Positions 56,891 through 64,000 of a stretch of 64,000 nt of DNA are shown here, piece by piece (positions within the stretch are counted from its first letter, which is position 1; every line of letters starts with the position of its first letter). The DNA is from Sphingobium lactosutens (lineage in GTDB: Bacteria; Pseudomonadota; Alphaproteobacteria; Sphingomonadales; Sphingomonadaceae). The DNA lies in the NCBI RefSeq assembly GCF_013393185.1, contig NZ_QJQX01000085.1, positions 62,001-126,000 of the forward strand, read 5' to 3'. The translations under genes and the position numbers were made by a program. Below the pieces are notes generated by a model. That model did not search any database. It worked only from the letters and a program-made list of their open reading frames with translations, and had not been told where the DNA came from.

Positions 56891-59719
56891 TCAGAATTGG
56901 AAGCGGAAGCCAGCCCGGTAGCTGCGCCCGATAGCGTCGTAGATGACGAGGTTGGTGCCTGCGCCCTGATTATTGAGCGGGTCCTGCGAAGCGACGACGG
57001 GCGGGGCCTTGTCGAGCACATTGTCCACCGCGACGAAAAACTGACCTTTGCCACTGCCGACCTTCATGTCCCAGGACGCGAAGGCGTCGAGATAGAAGAC
57101 CGACGGCACATGATTGCGGTTGATGTCGTTCGGGCCGAAGTCCGTTTCCATCTTCGCAGCGCCGATGAAGCGACCCTTCAGCTGCACCGTCCACGGCTCC
57201 TTGGCATAGGTCGCCGTCATCAGCCCCCGCCAGTGCGGAGAGCCCTGGAAGGAGCCCAAATTGTTGCCCGCTTCGCCCGCCCGTGTGATGATCGACGTCG
57301 TGCCGTTGGGATTGACGCTCACGATCTCCAACTTGTCGACATAGTTGGCGAGCGCGCGCAGATCGAGCGATCCACCGCCGAGGTCCGGTATCCGGTAGCC
57401 GACCTCTATGTCGACCCCGCGCGCCTGCTCGGTGCGGGCGTTGAACGGCTGGACGCTGACATCGGTCAGCACCCCGCTCGCATTACGGGTGAGCGCCGAG
57501 CAGAAGGTAGTGAGCCCAGCCGCGCAGAAGTTGATGATCTGCTGCGAGGACGTCACCGAAATAGCATCGGAAATCTTCACGTCATAATAGTCGATCGATG
57601 CGGAGAAGCCGGGCAGGAAGCTCGGCCGGAGAACGACACCCGCCGTCAGCGAGAGCGCCTTTTCCGGATCCAGCGCCGTATTGCCCCGGGTTGTCTGAAG
57701 TACGGTGACGGTGCGCCCCGCCTGGATGGGGTCGGAAGGGTCCGTCACGAATTGAACCAGCGATGTTCCGGCGAGGAACAGGTCGCTGATATTAGGCGCC
57801 CGAATGTCGCGCGAGCGGGTGACGCGAAACTCGATATCGTCGATCGGCGAGTAGGAGCCGCCGATCTTCCAGGTCGTCACCCCGCCGCTGGTGCTGTAAT
57901 CGGTGTAGCGAACGGCTCCGTTGAGGTCGAGCGACTTGCCCAGCGCGCTGTCTTTTAGCACCGGTACCGCGAGTTCGGCATAGCCTTCCTTCACGTTGAT
58001 GGTACCGCGATAGGGCCGTAGGTTCGATACATAGGCGATCGGAGCGGGCTGCGACGCGATCGGATCGGAATCGATAACGCCGCCGCTGTCGCGCCGAAAT
58101 TCCGCACCCGCTGCCAGCGTAACCGCGCCCGCGGGCAGGTCGAACAGGTCGCCCTGGATGTTCACGCCGGCGACGAACTGCCGCATCCGCACATGCGCCA
58201 GCGACCGGAATGTCATCCAGTTTCGTTGCGCAGCGGTCAGTTCTCGGCTGCCGAACGGATTGTAGGGCACGCAGCCCGCCGCCCGCGCGGCGGGATCGGC
58301 GCATATGATGTTGCCGGCCCCGTCGTCAATGGCGTTGATGGCCGCCAGCACGCGGGACGGAATGATGTTGTTGTTGACCGCGTTGCGGATGCGGGACTCG
58401 CCATATTGAGCGGACACGTCCCACTTCCAGTTGTCGCCCAGAGACCCGCTGAACCCGACCAGGACGCGGCCAAGACGGCGGGTATTGTCCGCCTGAGGAA
58501 TGCCGATGTCCTGGTTCATGTGCGACAGGTTGAAGCTGGTGATGCCCGCCGCGACCATGCGATCCCGCACGGAAGACGGCAGATAGGCGTTGTTGATCGA
58601 AATTGGTTCGGAATCAACGCGCCAGAAGGTTCCCGAATAGTTGGTGGAATGGGAATAGCCGTAGGATGCTTCAACGAAACCGGACAGGTCGTCGGTGAAG
58701 TCGTAGCTGACCCGGCCATAGAGCGACAGGTTCTTCAGTGGCGCGGCGATCTGAAGGTTGTTGAGGCTGAGGTCCGCATTCTGCGTTCCGCCCGCCTGCA
58801 ACAGCCCGATCTCCACCGGGCCGAAGGGGAAGGCGGTCGACGCGACGCCGCCGCTTTCATCGAATAACGTGCCACGCAGCGGGCCGGAGATGATCAAGCC
58901 GGTGCCGGTCAGGTTGGCCGTTGCATTTGGCAACACCAGGCGCGTGGGCGATCCCGCCGGGTTGGGCGTCAATATCTTGTAGCCCTTGTACCAGTCATGG
59001 TCGCGCAGCCATGCGTCGCCCTGATAGGCGCCGTTGAAGCTCAACACGACATGGCCGCGATCATCGTTGAAGCCTGTGCCCCAGCTAAGGTCGCCGGAAA
59101 TGCTCTCCGCATCGCCGACCTCGCTGATGCCGCCCTGTATGCCGCCCTTCAGGCCCTTGAACTTGGTGTCCAGGATGAAGTTGACGACGCCGCTGACCGC
59201 GTCGGAGCCCCAGGCGGCCGAAGCGCCGCCCGTCACCACGTCAACGCGCGAGACAAGGCCCTGCGGCAGGGTGTTCACATCGACCGCGTTGGTCACGGTA
59301 GAAGGCGTCACGCGGCGGCCGTTCAACAGCACCAGCGTGCGCGCAAAGCCCAGGTTGCGCAGGTTCATGAGGTTCGCGCCGCCCAGCCCCCCGCCGGTGG
59401 TCGCCAGCGCTGTGCGCGGCGAGTTGGACGCCTGAAGCGCGGGAAGCTGATTGACATAGTCGGCGACCGTCACTGGCGCTCCGCGCCGGATTTCCTGTTC
59501 GGTGATGACGCTGACGGGTGTCGGCGCATCATAGCCATCGCGCACAATACGGGAGCCCGTGACCACGATGTCGGCGATGCTGACGGGCTGCTCGGTCGCC
59601 GGGGCGGGTGTGCTGGTCGCAGGCGCACCAGGCTGTGTAGCCGTGGCGGTTTGGGCATGGCCTGTTGTCGCAAAACCCATCGCAGTGGTCGCGCACAGCA
59701 GGAAACGAAGTCCTCGCAT
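56891..59719 (-). CDS. TonB-dependent outer-membrane receptor
   Basis: A 942-residue receptor, paralogue of the one at 23035. It has a signal peptide (MRGLRFLLCATTAMGFATTGHAQ), a DIVVTGSRIV TonB-box-like segment, a plug (NLRNLGFARTLVLLNGRRV; VDVVTGGASAAWGSDAVSGVVNF), a barrel, and a final Phe (GFRFQF). Start 59719 has AAGGGAGG 6 bases upstream. It takes up large hydrophobic or glycosidic substrates. The VOC gene is divergent. Two closely similar receptors in one cluster suggest two substrates or uptake stages. Confidence 0.93.
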   Translation of the reverse strand: MRGLRFLLCATTAMGFATTGHAQTATATQPGAPATSTPAPATEQPVSIADIVVTGSRIVRDGYDAPTPVSVITEQEIRRGAPVTVADYVNQLPALQASNSPRTALATTGGGLGGANLMNLRNLGFARTLVLLNGRRVTPSTVTNAVDVNTLPQGLVSRVDVVTGGASAAWGSDAVSGVVNFILDTKFKGLKGGIQGGISEVGDAESISGDLSWGTGFNDDRGHVVLSFNGAYQGDAWLRDHDWYKGYKILTPNPAGSPTRLVLPNATANLTGTGLIISGPLRGTLFDESGGVASTAFPFGPVEIGLLQAGGTQNADLSLNNLQIAAPLKNLSLYGRVSYDFTDDLSGFVEASYGYSHSTNYSGTFWRVDSEPISINNAYLPSSVRDRMVAAGITSFNLSHMNQDIGIPQADNTRRLGRVLVGFSGSLGDNWKWDVSAQYGESRIRNAVNNNIIPSRVLAAINAIDDGAGNIICADPAARAAGCVPYNPFGSRELTAAQRNWMTFRSLAHVRMRQFVAGVNIQGDLFDLPAGAVTLAAGAEFRRDSGGVIDSDPIASQPAPIAYVSNLRPYRGTINVKEGYAELAVPVLKDSALGKSLDLNGAVRYTDYSTSGGVTTWKIGGSYSPIDDIEFRVTRSRDIRAPNISDLFLAGTSLVQFVTDPSDPIQAGRTVTVLQTTRGNTALDPEKALSLTAGVVLRPSFLPGFSASIDYYDVKISDAISVTSSQQIINFCAAGLTTFCSALTRNASGVLTDVSVQPFNARTEQARGVDIEVGYRIPDLGGGSLDLRALANYVDKLEIVSVNPNGTTSIITRAGEAGNNLGSFQGSPHWRGLMTATYAKEPWTVQLKGRFIGAAKMETDFGPNDINRNHVPSVFYLDAFASWDMKVGSGKGQFFVAVDNVLDKAPPVVASQDPLNNQGAGTNLVIYDAIGRSYRAGFRFQF

Positions 59720-59792
59720 CCTCATCCTCCCTTAAAAGATCCGTGACGAGGGTCGCTATGCCGACCTACCGCCAATGACCGCACCTCTTTTT

Positions 59793-59808
59793 AGCCCGCG
59801 TTATCACT
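59793..59808. promoter_or_regulatory. Operator-like motif between receptor and VOC gene
   Basis: AGCCCGCGTTATCACT; in reverse TGATAACGCGGG, identical over 12 bases with 34178. A further AGCGTGTGAGTGCTA follows at 59824. It lies in the 213-base divergent region. Confidence 0.5.
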
Positions 59809-59932
59809 CGCGCCAAATTAAAAAGCGTGTGAGTGCTAGTTTTTAGGAGCCTGCATCTTTTTTGTCGCATATGGAGAAAGGCGGCATTCGCCGGGCGCGA
59901 CCTGGCTTCCACAGGGAAAAGGCTTTGAAATC

Positions 59933-60394
59933 ATGATCCTCGGTTTTCACCACGCCGGCATTGCAACGACTGACCTTCCCCGGATGCTGGATTTCTATCG
60001 CTCGATGCTGGGCTTCGAACTGGTCACGGAACGGGAATGGGCGGCGGGCAGCGACCGCCATGACGCACTCACCGGGCTGGAAAACTCTTCCGCCCGCTAC
60101 GTGGTTCTACGGCTCGGCCATGCCTATCTTGAACTTTTTCAGTATATTTCGCCGCCGCCCACTCCCAATGATGCCGACAGGCCGGTGTCAGACGCGGGCC
60201 TTACCCATATCGCCGTCGTGGTGGACGACATCGATGCGGAGTTCACCCGGATGAGCGAAGCGGGCGTGCGCTTCCATTGCGCGCCCGGGCTGAAGGGTCC
60301 GTACCGGGCTACCTATGGGCGCGACCCGGAAGGCAACGTCTTCGAGCTGATGGAAATTTCCGATCCGACTCATCCTTACGCCCTACGCGCCTGA
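59933..60394 (+). CDS. VOC-superfamily protein (glyoxalase/epimerase-like)
   Basis: A 153-residue VOC protein. Metal-ligand candidates are His in FHHAGI, Glu in LELFQY, His in LTHIAV and Glu in FELMEI, the four-ligand pattern of methylmalonyl-CoA epimerase and glyoxalase I. It would isomerise or cleave a CoA- or ring-derived intermediate. It is divergent from the TonB receptor, sharing the operator motif. Its last 19 bases overlap the convergent SDR. Confidence 0.85.
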   Translation: MILGFHHAGIATTDLPRMLDFYRSMLGFELVTEREWAAGSDRHDALTGLENSSARYVVLRLGHAYLELFQYISPPPTPNDADRPVSDAGLTHIAVVVDDIDAEFTRMSEAGVRFHCAPGLKGPYRATYGRDPEGNVFELMEISDPTHPYALRA

Positions 60395-61197
60395 TCAGCC
60401 GGGCAGGGCCTTCGCGGCGGGATAACGCCCTTCGTGATCGACGCGCCATTATCGACGACGAAGGATTGGCCGTTGATCCACCGCGAGTCGTCGGAGGCGA
60501 GGTAAAGGATGAGCGAGGCGATATCCTCTGGCACGCCGCGCTCATTCTGACCGCCCGGAACGTCGGGCAACAGCCGCGACTCGGCCCCGGCGTCTGCGCG
60601 CTTGCCCGGCATCGCCCAAACCATCGGCGTGTCGATCCCGTTGGGGAGCACCGAATTGCACCGGATGGCGAGCGCGCTCTGCGCGCAATAAACGGCGACG
60701 CAGCGGGAATAGGCATCCACAGCTCCTTTCGCCGCGCTGTAGGCGGCCACATTTGGCTCGCCCTGAGCAGCCGCGATCGACGCCATGTTGATGATCGATC
60801 CGCTGCCCGCCCGACGCATCGCCGGAATGGCGTATTTACAACCCAGCACCACCCCGTCGACGCTAACTGCCATGATCCGGTGATAATCCGCCATATCGAT
60901 GCCTTCCGGCGATCCCAACTCCACAATGCCCGCATTATTGACCAATATGTGGAGCGCGCCATAGCGGCTTTCGATTTCGGAAATCAGGGCGGCCCATCGT
61001 TCTTCCACGCATACGTCGTGCGGCAAGAACAGCGCTCGCTCGCCGATTGAGCGGGCGAGAGCCTCTCCAGCATCCACGTCCACGTCGGTCAGCACGACTT
61101 GAGCGCCCTCGCTGGCGAAGAGGCGCGCGTCCGCCTCCCCCAGCCCCTTGGCCGCGCCCGTGACCAGCGCCACCTTGCCCGTCAGCCGCCCGCTCAT
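60376..61197 (-). CDS. SDR family oxidoreductase
   Basis: A 273-residue classical short-chain dehydrogenase: TGAAKGLG near 13, NNAG, the Ser of NMASIAA, and the Tyr/Lys of YSAAKGA. LPNGIDTPMVWAMPGK and the 20-residue basic C-terminal tail are extra. Probably a hydroxysteroid or cis-diol dehydrogenase. It is divergent from the KstD-like gene, with the palindrome TAGCACGTGCTA between. Its stop lies within the end of the VOC gene. Confidence 0.87.
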   Translation of the reverse strand: MSGRLTGKVALVTGAAKGLGEADARLFASEGAQVVLTDVDVDAGEALARSIGERALFLPHDVCVEERWAALISEIESRYGALHILVNNAGIVELGSPEGIDMADYHRIMAVSVDGVVLGCKYAIPAMRRAGSGSIINMASIAAAQGEPNVAAYSAAKGAVDAYSRCVAVYCAQSALAIRCNSVLPNGIDTPMVWAMPGKRADAGAESRLLPDVPGGQNERGVPEDIASLILYLASDDSRWINGQSFVVDNGASITKGVIPPRRPCPADQARRA

Positions 61198-61252
61198 GAC
61201 AAGCGGAATCCGTGCTGCACGCGAGTTGTCGACGTTCCTGATCGAATATATA

Positions 61253-61264
61253 TAGCACGTGCTA
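61253..61264. promoter_or_regulatory. Perfect palindrome TAGCACGTGCTA
   Basis: A 12-base perfect inverted repeat in the SDR/KstD divergent region, 56 bases before the SDR start. A near copy (TAGCACGTGTGCT) is found at 47695 before E1 alpha. It is a candidate TetR-family operator. Confidence 0.55.
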
Positions 61265-61426
61265 CAAATTGCCGCTTAGCCATTGCCATCCGCTCCTTCT
61301 CGGCATATTCAAGCCAGATGGCTTGTTTTTCCACGGCCGGTTGAAGGCGTCAATGGAAAGCTGGCCGATGATGCGGATGGCGATACCGCTGACGCGTCGG
61401 AACAAACGGATCACAGGAGAGAGTGC

Positions 61427-63184
61427 GTGACGGGCGAGGGAGACAAGCTGAACGGCGATCTCACATGCGATGTTCTGGTCATCGGCAGCGGCGGTGGCGC
61501 GCTCACCGCTGCGGTTACCGCTCGCAAGGCCGGCATGAAGGTCATCGTTGCGGAAAAGCAGGATGTGTTCGGCGGCACCACGGCGACGTCGGGCGGCATG
61601 CTGTGGATTCCGGGCAATCATCATTCGCCCGCGATCCAGCAGAAGCTGGGCGAACCGGACAGCCTGGAAAAGGTGCGCACCTATATTCTGCAGGAGGCGG
61701 GCAATTATGCCGAGGTCGACCGGATCGACGCCTTCCTGAAATATGGCCCGGAAATGGTCGAATTTCTGGAGCGGGAAACGCACGTCAAGTTCGAAGGGAT
61801 GGAATATCCTGATTATTATTTCAAGAATCCGAATGCGGCCAAGACGCGGTCGCTGATCGCTGCCGAATATGACGCTAAGAAGCTGGGCAAGCATTTCAAG
61901 GAACTGAAGCGCCAGCTGCCGCAATTGCTCTTCCTTGGCTTCGCCATCGGCTCGTCCGTCGAAATGCAGCAATTCTTCAAGGCTGGCCGTTCGCCCAAGG
62001 CGTTCCTGGCGGTCGCAGGCAAAATGGCGCTGCACCTGGTCCAGACCGCCATCTACGGAGGCGCACGGAGAGTGGTCCGCGGCGGGGCGCTCATCACGCG
62101 CCTGGCGCAAAGCTGCTTCGAACTCGACATACCGATACTGCTCAATTCCCCAGCCAAAAGCCTGATCAAGGAAGGCGATGTCGTGCGCGGAGCCATAGTC
62201 GATGGCCCGAACGGACCGCGCCGCATCGTGGCCAGACATGCCGTGATCCTGGGCAGCGGCGGCTTTCCCTATGACAACAAGCGGCGCGGGGAAGCCTATC
62301 CGCCCAACGCCTTTGACGGAACGCCGCGCTCCGTCGCCAATCCGGGCAACACCGGCGACGGCGCACGCATGGCCGAAGGCGTGGGCGGCGTATTCGGCAG
62401 CGACGTGTCGAACGCGGGGGCATGGATGCCGACATCGGTTCAGCCCAACATCGAGGGCCCGAAGGGTGTATGGCCTCATTTGGTCGACCGGCTGAAGCCC
62501 GGCTTCATCTGCGTCACCCGTCATGGCAAGCGGTTCGGCAATGAAAGCTGCGCCTATTCCAGCTTCGTGCCACAGATCATCGAGGCGACGCGCGGCGACA
62601 AGTTTGGCTTCTGCTGGCTGATCGGCGACAAGGCCGCGATCGACAAGTGGGGCATGGGCCGAGTGCGTCCGAGCCCGCTGCCGCGAAAGAACTACATCAA
62701 ATCCGGCTATCTGATCGAGGCACCGACTATCGCTGCACTGGCTCAGAAGATTGACGTCGATCCTGAGGCGTTGGTTGAGACGGTGGAGCGCTTCAACGGC
62801 TTTGCCAAGCAGGGCATTGATCCCGATTTCCAGCGCGGGGCGGATGACTATGACGCCTACCAGGGCGATGACGAGAATAAATGGCCTAATCCATGCCTCG
62901 GCCCCCTAGAAAAAGGCCCTTATTATGCGATCAAAATGTTCGCAGGCGAAATTGGGACCTTCGCCGGTATCAATGTCGACAAATATGCTCGCGTGATCGA
63001 TGAAGCCGGGCAACCCATCAAGGGACTTTATGCCGTCGGCAACGACCAGAAGAGTGTATTCGGCGGCGCCTATCCCGGTGCTGGCGCGACATTAGGCCCC
63101 GGCATGACCTTCGGCTATGTGGCCGGGCGCCATGTGGCGGGAAAAATCGTCGATGAAATGCCGGCCAAAGAAGAGGCGATGTGA
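61427..63184 (+). CDS. FAD-dependent 3-oxosteroid 1-dehydrogenase-like flavoprotein
   Basis: A 585-residue paralogue of the protein at 15912. The FAD motif is VIGSGGGALTAAVTARK, followed by EKQDVFGGTTATSGGMLWIPGN. The C-terminal loop YPGAGATLGPGMTFGYVAG keeps the Tyr-x-Gly pattern of 3-ketosteroid delta1-dehydrogenases. A GTG at 61427 with CAGGAGAG upstream is chosen; the longer start would carry an unrelated N-terminus. It is divergent from the SDR and could act on the same ring system. Confidence 0.87.
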   Translation: MTGEGDKLNGDLTCDVLVIGSGGGALTAAVTARKAGMKVIVAEKQDVFGGTTATSGGMLWIPGNHHSPAIQQKLGEPDSLEKVRTYILQEAGNYAEVDRIDAFLKYGPEMVEFLERETHVKFEGMEYPDYYFKNPNAAKTRSLIAAEYDAKKLGKHFKELKRQLPQLLFLGFAIGSSVEMQQFFKAGRSPKAFLAVAGKMALHLVQTAIYGGARRVVRGGALITRLAQSCFELDIPILLNSPAKSLIKEGDVVRGAIVDGPNGPRRIVARHAVILGSGGFPYDNKRRGEAYPPNAFDGTPRSVANPGNTGDGARMAEGVGGVFGSDVSNAGAWMPTSVQPNIEGPKGVWPHLVDRLKPGFICVTRHGKRFGNESCAYSSFVPQIIEATRGDKFGFCWLIGDKAAIDKWGMGRVRPSPLPRKNYIKSGYLIEAPTIAALAQKIDVDPEALVETVERFNGFAKQGIDPDFQRGADDYDAYQGDDENKWPNPCLGPLEKGPYYAIKMFAGEIGTFAGINVDKYARVIDEAGQPIKGLYAVGNDQKSVFGGAYPGAGATLGPGMTFGYVAGRHVAGKIVDEMPAKEEAM

Positions 63185-63242
63185 CCCGGCGATAAAGCTG
63201 CGATGAAAGGCTCGTCCCGCAGTCCGAGACTTGCAAACGGGA

Positions 63243-63256
63243 CTTGATCGATCAAG
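63243..63256 (+). promoter_or_regulatory. Perfect palindrome CTTGATCGATCAAG before TetR gene
   Basis: A 14-base perfect inverted repeat, 8 bases before the TetR start. The location fits autoregulation. Confidence 0.5.
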
Positions 63257-63264
63257 ATGCGCTG

Positions 63265-64000
63265 ATGACAGAAGCAGCATCGCCGGCTGAGGACTCGGCT
63301 GTGATACAAAAACATGGTCTCTTCGCGCCCCGCCGACCCGGACCACGCGAACAGGCGGCTATCGCCACCCGCATCAAGCTCGTGCTGGCGGCCGAAACCC
63401 TGTTTGGCGAAAAGGGTGTCGACGCCGTGTCGCTGCGGGAAATAGCCGGAACTGCTGGGCAATTGAACAGCAATGCCACGCAATATCATTTTGGTGACAA
63501 GGAGACCTTGATCCAGGCGATTTTCGAGTATCGCGGCCGGCAGTTTGAACCCGCGCGCCTGGCCATGCTTGAACGGCTGGAAGAGGAAGGCCGGCTTCTC
63601 GACGTCAGGGGGCTGATGCAGGTGCTGTGCTTGCCTTATCTTTCGGCGAGAAGTGCGGCGGGCAGATATAGCTACGCCGCGTTCCTCAGCCAGTATCTTA
63701 CCAAACTGGGATCAGCAGGCATAACGCATCCGTTCTCGCAGGGCGACATCGCCCCGGCGTATAATCGACTTTTTTCTCTGTTGAAACAGCGGCTAAACTA
63801 TCTGCCGCCGAACCTTGCGGTCCGTCGGGCAGGTATGGCCTCGCTCAGCTTCTGCGGCATGCTCATCCGATGGGAAAGCACGCGCGAGGGCTATGCCACA
63901 CTCACGCTACGGCAGTTGGTGTTGGATACTCTGGAGCAAATTACGGCGGCCGTCGGCGCGCCCGCCGCTTACGAAGGCAGCTATGTCTTCCCCATAGAGG
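63265..64000 (+). CDS. TetR-family regulator, 3' end beyond window
   Basis: A partial gene of 245 visible codons, open to the window end. The N-terminal domain at about 30-85 reads IKLVLAAETLFGEKGVDAVSLREIAGTAGQLN ... TQYHFGDKETLIQAIFEYRGRQF, the TetR helix-turn-helix with QYHFGDKETL. The remainder is helical and may bind a hydrophobic ligand. A perfect palindrome lies just upstream. It follows the KstD-like gene by 80 bases on the same strand, so it may regulate or be co-transcribed with it. Third TetR in the cluster. Confidence 0.85.
   Translation, partial: MTEAASPAEDSAVIQKHGLFAPRRPGPREQAAIATRIKLVLAAETLFGEKGVDAVSLREIAGTAGQLNSNATQYHFGDKETLIQAIFEYRGRQFEPARLAMLERLEEEGRLLDVRGLMQVLCLPYLSARSAAGRYSYAAFLSQYLTKLGSAGITHPFSQGDIAPAYNRLFSLLKQRLNYLPPNLAVRRAGMASLSFCGMLIRWESTREGYATLTLRQLVLDTLEQITAAVGAPAAYEGSYVFPIE

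Noticed and set aside
61262..62524. 420-codon frame opposite the KstD-like gene
   Set aside because: Antisense shadow; no family motif and no plausible promoter, while the + strand gene has complete FAD motifs.
63243..63256. Crp/Fnr-type site TTGAT...ATCAA
   Set aside because: The half-sites are separated by two bases, not four, so the Fnr spacing is not met; it fits a TetR palindrome better.

Overview
The window reads as chromosome or large-replicon DNA of a sphingomonad (Alphaproteobacteria, Sphingomonadaceae: Sphingobium/Novosphingobium/Sphingomonas type). This is an inference from the high GC content, the large TonB-dependent receptors without SusD partners, the dense packing of Rieske oxygenases, SDRs and crotonases, and an alphaproteobacterial SOS box of the GTTC-N7-GTTC form. 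No rRNA, tRNA or CRISPR array was seen.

Layout. (1) 1-5955, signalling: two BLUF blue-light proteins (one cut by the window start), a tandem-PilZ protein, an orphan FixJ-like regulator with a degenerate receiver, an acetoacetyl-CoA reductase, and two Crp/Fnr paralogues, one of them frameshifted. (2) 6016-9951, small accessory genes: a four-gene operon behind a perfect LexA box, a tiny membrane protein, an SRAP/HMCES-type DNA-protein crosslink protein with a weaker LexA-like site, a duplicated 63-nt hairpin-plus-terminator element, and a phage terminase remnant. (3) 10070-25860, catabolism: lpdA, then an eight-gene operon read leftward (acyl-CoA ligase, SDR, crotonase, KstD-like flavoprotein, ThDP enzyme, SDR, crotonase, thiolase), an aldo/keto reductase, a TIM-barrel protein and a TonB receptor. 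(4) 26117-43300: GMC oxidoreductase, SDR, quinone reductase, TetR, a Rieske ferredoxin, three Rieske oxygenase alpha subunits, three SnoaL-like proteins, two MFS transporters, an FMN hydroxyacid oxidase, a VOC protein and a ThuA-like protein. (5) 43431-52078: a two-subunit acyl-CoA dehydrogenase, a 2-hydroxyacid dehydrogenase, a class II aldolase, a 2-oxoacid dehydrogenase E1a/E1b/E2 and TetR. (6) 52126-64000: two more Rieske oxygenases with SDR and SnoaL partners, an EthD protein, a second TonB receptor, VOC, SDR, a second KstD-like flavoprotein and a TetR cut by the window end.

Together, genes from 10 to 64 kb look like one large catabolon for a hydrophobic polycyclic substrate that carries an acyl side chain, possibly steroid-, bile-acid- or terpenoid-like. 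Outer-membrane receptors and MFS carriers would import it. KstD-like enzymes, SDRs and Rieske oxygenases would open the rings. CoA ligase, acyl-CoA dehydrogenases, crotonases and thiolase would shorten the acyl parts, and a 2-oxoacid dehydrogenase would finish C2-C4 pieces. The substrate is not proven by the sequence. A recurrent promoter motif centred on TATAACGCG or TGATAACGCG, found in at least seven intergenic regions between 25.9 and 59.8 kb and absent from the promoters I inspected in 1-10 kb, ties the cluster into one probable regulon. Two genes (a Crp/Fnr regulator and an NmrA-like protein) carry frameshifts that could be real decay or sequencing errors.
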